Shown here piece after piece: positions 6,193-9,544 of a stretch of 9,544 nt of DNA; within the stretch, counting starts at the first letter, position 1; every line of letters starts with the position of its first letter. The translations under genes and the position numbers were made by a program. The DNA comes from JABFSC01 sp031389045. Its GTDB lineage: Bacteria > Desulfobacterota > Binatia > Bin18. The stretch covers positions 1 to 9,544 of the forward strand of contig JANMSE010000135.1 in NCBI GenBank assembly GCA_031389045.1, written 5' to 3'. Below the pieces are notes generated by a model, which saw only the letters and a list, made by a program, of their open reading frames with translations, did no database searches and had not been told where the DNA came from.

Positions 6193-7665
6193 TCAGCCGT
6201 CGGCTGTGGACAGATGGAACGGGCGGCCAAGGGGGTCGACAAAGCCGGAGATGCCGCCAGTCGCGACGCGTGCCAGAAAGCGCTTCGTTTCGACGGCGCG
6301 GAAGATCGCCATGGCGAAGTGCTGGGTTAAGGCGGCGTTCCCACCGGTGCGTAACCAGGTGTCGTTCGAGATATTGACGAGAAACCGCGCTCCGTTTCGG
6401 ACCAGGCGACGGGCGAGCGAGGGGTAGGTTACTTCATAGCAGATCAGGGCGCCAAAACCTCCCTGCGCTAAGGGAAAGACGGTCGGGCGGGTGCCAGGGG
6501 TAAACTCGCGCGGCCGTTCAGCCGTGTGTGGAACGAGGGCAGGCAGCGCCAACGGGCGATACTCGGCAAAGGGGACGAGTCGGAGCTTATCGTAGACGTC
6601 AACGAGGCCCTGTTTGGGGGTGAGAAAATAGGCGGAATTGTAATAGTGCATGCCGGTTTCGTGCGTGACCATTCTGGGTGCGCCGATCAGGAGGGCGGTG
6701 TTCAGTTCCTGCGCAAGCCAGACGAGTTGAGCCCGGAGCCGTGGCTCTTGATCGAGATAGAAGCCCAGGGCGAATTCGGGCCAGACGACCAAGTCCGGGC
6801 GTGTTCCTTTGACGCCGTGGCGGGTGAGCGCGGCGTAGGTCAACAGGGTACTCCCATGAAACATGCGCTGCCAGCGCTGCTCGCTCGGGATGTCGCCTCG
6901 CGCCAGCGCGATTGTCACAGGGCGTGCGTGAGGCGGGATCTCATACTGGCGCAGTCGGATCGCTCCATAACTCACAGTGAACACCACGCCGATGACCAGG
7001 GCGCTCAAACCCGGCCAGGGGAACGCGCGAAGAGCATTTCGCGTGAAAGATGAGGCGTGGATACGATGGAGAGCGGAGAGGAGGTCAGCGATCAGGTAGC
7101 CGCTGAGGCCAATAAGAAAAGAAAGACCGTAGACGCTCGTGACGTCAGCGATTTGAATGAGGTGGAGGTGATGCGCCTGCGAGTAGCCCAGTATCCCCCA
7201 GGAAAAGCCAGGGAGCAAGGAAGAGCGGGCGTATTCGATGCTGACCCACACCGCGGGAACCCCAAGCCAACAACGGCTGCTCCCGGGGTGCCCTTGCCCC
7301 ACCGTGTGAGATCCTCCCATCAGTTGACACGACAACGCTGCCGCCAGACCGATGGGCACGCCGCCGAAGAAGGCATACGTAAACAGCGCGCCGAGGGCGT
7401 CGAGGACGAAGCCGAGGGCGAAAAACGTGGCAACGGCGGAGTAGACCCAGAAGACGATTCCGCATGCGGACAGCGTCCCAAACAGCAACCCAGCGAGAAA
7501 ACCGGCTCTCGGCGTTTTCCCACGCAAGACGAGAAACAGTGGAGTAAGCGTCAACCAAGCAAGACCACTCCACTCATACGGAGGAAACGCAAGCGTATAT
7601 AGGCAAGCGCCAAGGACCAGCAGGCAGCCGTCACGTGTCATTTGCCTGCTCACGGGCGGAATCAT
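6193..7665 (-). CDS. lnt: Apolipoprotein N-acyltransferase, C-terminally short
   Basis: Lnt transfers an acyl chain from phospholipid to the N-terminal cysteine of lipoproteins at the periplasmic face of the inner membrane. The reading frame opens at GTG 7683; I prefer ATG 7665, preceded by AAGAAGG 8 bases upstream, giving 490 residues. Positions below count from 7683. LAFPPYEWSGLAWL at 31-44 is the family's N-terminal signature, followed by several membrane segments to about 240. The nitrilase-like domain carries the catalytic triad: Glu303 in VWPEF, Lys366 in YDKLRLVPFAEY and Cys415 in ICYE. NISNDTW (437-443) and the QHFAMAIFRAVE block are also present. The frame ends soon after GISGFVDPLGR, so the usual distal strand region and final membrane helix (roughly 40-60 residues) are missing. 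No other frame supplies them. The triad is complete, but whether the shortened enzyme works is open. The kinase gene follows in the same transcript. Confidence 0.85.
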   Translation of the reverse strand: MIPPVSRQMTRDGCLLVLGACLYTLAFPPYEWSGLAWLTLTPLFLVLRGKTPRAGFLAGLLFGTLSACGIVFWVYSAVATFFALGFVLDALGALFTYAFFGGVPIGLAAALSCQLMGGSHTVGQGHPGSSRCWLGVPAVWVSIEYARSSLLPGFSWGILGYSQAHHLHLIQIADVTSVYGLSFLIGLSGYLIADLLSALHRIHASSFTRNALRAFPWPGLSALVIGVVFTVSYGAIRLRQYEIPPHARPVTIALARGDIPSEQRWQRMFHGSTLLTYAALTRHGVKGTRPDLVVWPEFALGFYLDQEPRLRAQLVWLAQELNTALLIGAPRMVTHETGMHYYNSAYFLTPKQGLVDVYDKLRLVPFAEYRPLALPALVPHTAERPREFTPGTRPTVFPLAQGGFGALICYEVTYPSLARRLVRNGARFLVNISNDTWLRTGGNAALTQHFAMAIFRAVETKRFLARVATGGISGFVDPLGRPFHLSTADG

Positions 7666-7673
7666 TGGATTTG

Positions 7674-7680
7674 CCTTCTT
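7674..7680 (-). promoter_or_regulatory. Ribosome binding site deciding the lnt start
   Basis: On the minus strand AAGAAGG is followed after 8 bases by ATG at 7665. The upstream GTG at 7683 has no comparable site, and starting at the ATG removes only six residues before the first hydrophobic segment. Confidence 0.5.
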
Positions 7681-7711
7681 CACCTCAAACGTACAGGAAG
7701 AAACGAGGGGG

Positions 7712-7759
7712 TGGGGGCGAGGAGTTGGGGATGAGGAAGAAGACCACCCCCCAACCCCG
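7712..7759. other. G-tract/C-tract spacer between the secreted-protein gene and lnt
   Basis: The 128-base gap between these two minus-strand genes contains clustered runs of four to six G on the plus strand (about 7716-7730), then C-runs (7747-7758). GTTGGGG at 7724-7730 is complementary to CCCCAAC at 7749-7755 across an 18-base loop. It could slow transcription after the secreted-protein gene or form a G-rich structure, but there is no T-tract typical of an intrinsic terminator. I see no convincing promoter for lnt here. Confidence 0.35.
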
Positions 7760-7793
7760 AATCTCGCTCCCTTTTCTGGTGCGCATAACCTGC

Positions 7794-8768
7794 TTAATCG
7801 TTATCCTCGGCGTCATCGTCATCATCTCCAATAGTGAGCTCTGCCTCACGTTCAACTTCCCACGCGCCCGTGCCGTCGCCAATCTGGGTTTCCAAGTCCA
7901 CCATGAGTGTGGCGTTGCCAGCGCTGGGTGTGGTCCCATTGACCTGGCCGGAGAAAGCAAAAATCAGCGTCGAGTAGTCCACGTGCGGAGTCCCATCACG
8001 GTGCCAGTGCGGGTCAGCCGGATCAACTTCCTTTGCTCCTCCGGGCAGATGCGTGAGGCAATACTGCGCGAACGAGTGCCGAAAGTAATGTAAGATGTCG
8101 CTACTCGTACCCTGCTGAGATTCGAGTTGAAAATGTGGGGCACTCTGCCCCTGTAACGCGTCGATAAAGAAGCCTTGCGCATTGAGGATCGCGATGCTGG
8201 TCACCCGCAAGGGGTAGTTCGGGAGGACCGCCCGGAACGCCATGGCGTCGCAGACACCGTTCAGCCCGCCCACACTCACATAGACGGTCCCATCCGTGCC
8301 GATCCCCGCGGCATAGTTATCCACTGAGTAATTGGTGTCTTGTTCCGCGACCATGAGGGGCTTGGCGATCGCGGTGAATTTGTCCTCCGGCACGATGAAC
8401 GAGGCGCCGGTCGTGGTGGTGGACACGACCGCGCGGGTCGGCCCCGCGGGAAGCTCGGGCAGCATGACGACGAGCTGCGGAACCGATGTCGTACTACTCG
8501 GATTGGTGAGATCGCGGCGCGACACAACTGGGGCGGTCACGGAACCAACAGTCGCACCGTTTTGCTCAAAAGTGACGGTCCATGTCTGCCCTACGTGCAT
8601 GTTACTGTCGAAGAACGTGACGGGCATCCCGGCAAAGGCGACGTGCGGGACGGCCGCCGCGGGAGTCGGTGGGGGTTTGTCACAGCCGCATCCCGCGTGG
8701 ACCGTGGCGGTGTGACTCCCAACTGTGCCGAGGATGAGCGCTACGAAAAATAACTGCTTGATGGCCAT
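7794..8768 (-). CDS. Secreted protein of unknown function with acidic C-terminal tail
   Basis: I do not recognise a named family. From ATG at 8768 it is 324 residues, chosen because AAGGAG lies 9 bases upstream and because this makes residues 1-25 a clean signal peptide (MAIKQ, a hydrophobic core, cleavage likely after VHA at 25). The mature end begins GCGCDKPPP; the cysteine at 27 does not sit in a normal lipobox because position -3 is His. A Ser/Thr/Val-rich region (about 40-125) resembles an Ig/TIG-like beta sandwich. A second region (145-275) contains HYFRHSFAQYCLTHLPGG and a His-rich DPHWHRDGTPHVDY stretch (252-265). The last residues are IGDDDDDAEDND, possibly cation-binding. Cysteines occur at 27, 29, 173 and 237. 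It starts 43 bases after the response regulator stop, so it may share that transcript. A role as an exported output of that system is only a guess. Confidence 0.75.
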   Translation of the reverse strand: MAIKQLFFVALILGTVGSHTATVHAGCGCDKPPPTPAAAVPHVAFAGMPVTFFDSNMHVGQTWTVTFEQNGATVGSVTAPVVSRRDLTNPSSTTSVPQLVVMLPELPAGPTRAVVSTTTTGASFIVPEDKFTAIAKPLMVAEQDTNYSVDNYAAGIGTDGTVYVSVGGLNGVCDAMAFRAVLPNYPLRVTSIAILNAQGFFIDALQGQSAPHFQLESQQGTSSDILHYFRHSFAQYCLTHLPGGAKEVDPADPHWHRDGTPHVDYSTLIFAFSGQVNGTTPSAGNATLMVDLETQIGDGTGAWEVEREAELTIGDDDDDAEDND

Positions 8769-8777
8769 ATCGATGTT

Positions 8778-8783
8778 CTCCTT
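8778..8783 (-). promoter_or_regulatory. Ribosome binding site deciding the secreted-protein start
   Basis: AAGGAG on the minus strand is 9 bases before ATG 8768. The open frame extends 23 codons further up, into the response regulator's 3' end, but that part has no signal-peptide character. Confidence 0.7.
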
Positions 8784-8811
8784 TTCGACGGTCATTCTCC
8801 GAGGGGGTGCG

Positions 8812-9456
8812 TTACAAAGTGTCGGTGGTGACGCCATGGTGGAGGGCGAAGCGGACCAGGTCCGCCGTGGTGTTCAGGCGCAATCTTTTCAGCAACCGTC
8901 CACGATAGCTGTCAATTGTCTTCACGCTCAGGTGGAGTTCCTGGGCGATGTCGCGACACTTGGCGCCTTCGGCCAAGTGTTTGAGCACTTGCAGTTCACG
9001 GTCCGTCAATCCTTCCAACCGCGCGGACGGTTCCTCTCTGCGCGCATAGCGCAGGGGCAGTTCCGCCATGAGGGCTTGCGGCAAGTAGCAGCCGCCTTCG
9101 GCTACTTTGCGAATCGCGGCGATCATCTCGTCGCTGGGAGCGCACTTGCCGATAAAGCCGTGCGCGCCCGCTTCGAGGAGCCGGATGGCATAGGCGCTAC
9201 TCGCATGCGCGGTGACGATAAGCACTTTGACATTCAGTTCTTCATCCCGGATACGTTTGGTCGTTTCGATCCCGTCCAATTCCGGCATCGAAAGGTCCAT
9301 GAGCACCACGTTGGGACGTAGTTCCCGCGCCAGTCGTAGGGCCTCATGTCCGCCGCCGGCTTCGCCAACCACTTGCATGTCGCGACAGTCGCTCAGCAGA
9401 CGCCGCAGCCCATGACGTACGAGCGTATGATCATCCACCAATAGAATACGAATCAT
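8812..9456 (-). CDS. NarL/FixJ-family response regulator (REC + LuxR-type HTH)
   Basis: This 214-residue DNA-binding response regulator has a receiver domain at 1-120: acidic pair Asp8/Asp9, phosphoacceptor Asp54 in VLMDLSMPELDG, Thr82 and Lys104. The LuxR-type helix-turn-helix at about 148-205 reads LEGLTDRELQVLKHLAEGAKCRDIAQELHLSVKTIDSYRGRLLKRL, the usual dimerising output domain. All phosphorylation residues are intact. The ATG has AGGAG 6 bases upstream, lying inside the end of the upstream kinase gene. The two genes overlap by 26 bases, which points to translational coupling and a cognate pair. Targets are unknown; the secreted protein just downstream and the lipid genes are candidates by position only. 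Confidence 0.93.
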   Translation of the reverse strand: MIRILLVDDHTLVRHGLRRLLSDCRDMQVVGEAGGGHEALRLARELRPNVVLMDLSMPELDGIETTKRIRDEELNVKVLIVTAHASSAYAIRLLEAGAHGFIGKCAPSDEMIAAIRKVAEGGCYLPQALMAELPLRYARREEPSARLEGLTDRELQVLKHLAEGAKCRDIAQELHLSVKTIDSYRGRLLKRLRLNTTADLVRFALHHGVTTDTL

Positions 9457-9544
9457 GGTTGTCTCCTGCTGTGATCAACGGAACTCGCAGGGTCACAGTC
9501 GTTCCCTGTCCTGGGGTGGAGTGGATGGCTAACGTCCCGCCAAC
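9431..9544 (-). CDS. Sensor histidine kinase, C-terminal end only
   Basis: The last 37 residues of a protein that begins beyond the right edge read VGGTLAIHSTPGQGTTVTLRVPL, then a short tail and a TGA. Gly-Gly-x-Leu-x-Ile-x-Ser-x-Pro-Gly-x-Gly-Thr is the characteristic end of the GHKL ATPase domain of histidine kinases. The frame overlaps the response regulator start by 26 bases in a different frame, as in tightly coupled kinase-regulator pairs. The sensor and phosphoacceptor domains are outside the window. Confidence 0.82.
   Translation of the reverse strand, partial: VGGTLAIHSTPGQGTTVTLRVPLITAGDNHDSYSIGG

Noticed and set aside
6193..6240. Simple frameshift hiding the Lnt C-terminus
   Set aside because: Neither of the other two minus-strand frames past the stop shows the missing Lnt region; one gives kinase coiled coil and the other stops within about a dozen codons.
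7057..7602. Plus-strand open frame of 181 codons opposite the lnt membrane region
   Set aside because: It is very rich in Lys, Arg, Glu and Gln, as expected when hydrophobic codons are read in antisense.

Overview
The window comes from a moderately GC-rich Gram-negative bacterium. The lnt gene (apolipoprotein N-acyltransferase) implies an outer membrane with triacylated lipoproteins. Bacterial start sites (ATG, GTG, TTG) with Shine-Dalgarno sequences are visible. The lineage cannot be read securely; a deltaproteobacterium-like or uncultured soil/marine phylum is only a guess. The window is gene-dense, with no gene-free stretch longer than about 300 bases and no tRNA, rRNA, CRISPR array or insertion sequence that I can see.

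Left part (1-1469, minus strand): a membrane fatty acid desaturase is followed after 6 bases by the 5' part of a sigma-70/ECF-like sigma factor that runs off the left edge. A near-consensus promoter sits on top of the desaturase's furthest upstream start codon.

Centre (1655-5301, plus strand): three genes match the three core enzymes of bacterial ceramide synthesis. They are an NAD(P)-dependent epimerase/dehydratase-family reductase (CerR-like), a PLP-dependent alpha-oxoamine synthase of the serine palmitoyltransferase type (Spt), and a GNAT-fold acyltransferase (bacterial ceramide synthase-like). Inferred pathway: Spt condenses serine with an acyl thioester, the GNAT enzyme N-acylates the 3-ketosphinganine, and the reductase reduces the 3-keto group. 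The divergent desaturase could modify the acyl or sphingoid chain. The two internal spacers carry unusual repeats: a tandem 9-mer plus a long hairpin before spt, and a mosaic of 7-base repeats before the acyltransferase gene.

Right part (5264-9544, minus strand): reading leftwards from the right edge there is the C-terminal end of a histidine kinase, a NarL/FixJ-type response regulator whose start overlaps that kinase, and a secreted protein of unknown function with an acidic tail. After a G/C-tract spacer come lnt and a second, soluble histidine kinase. Lnt stops shortly after its catalytic domain and the kinase homology begins almost at once, so both look cut at a common junction. The second kinase ends in a 38-base tail-to-tail overlap with the ceramide synthase-like gene.

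The main point of interest is the compact candidate sphingolipid locus (desaturase, reductase, Spt, GNAT acyltransferase) with repeat-filled spacers, lying beside envelope and signalling genes.
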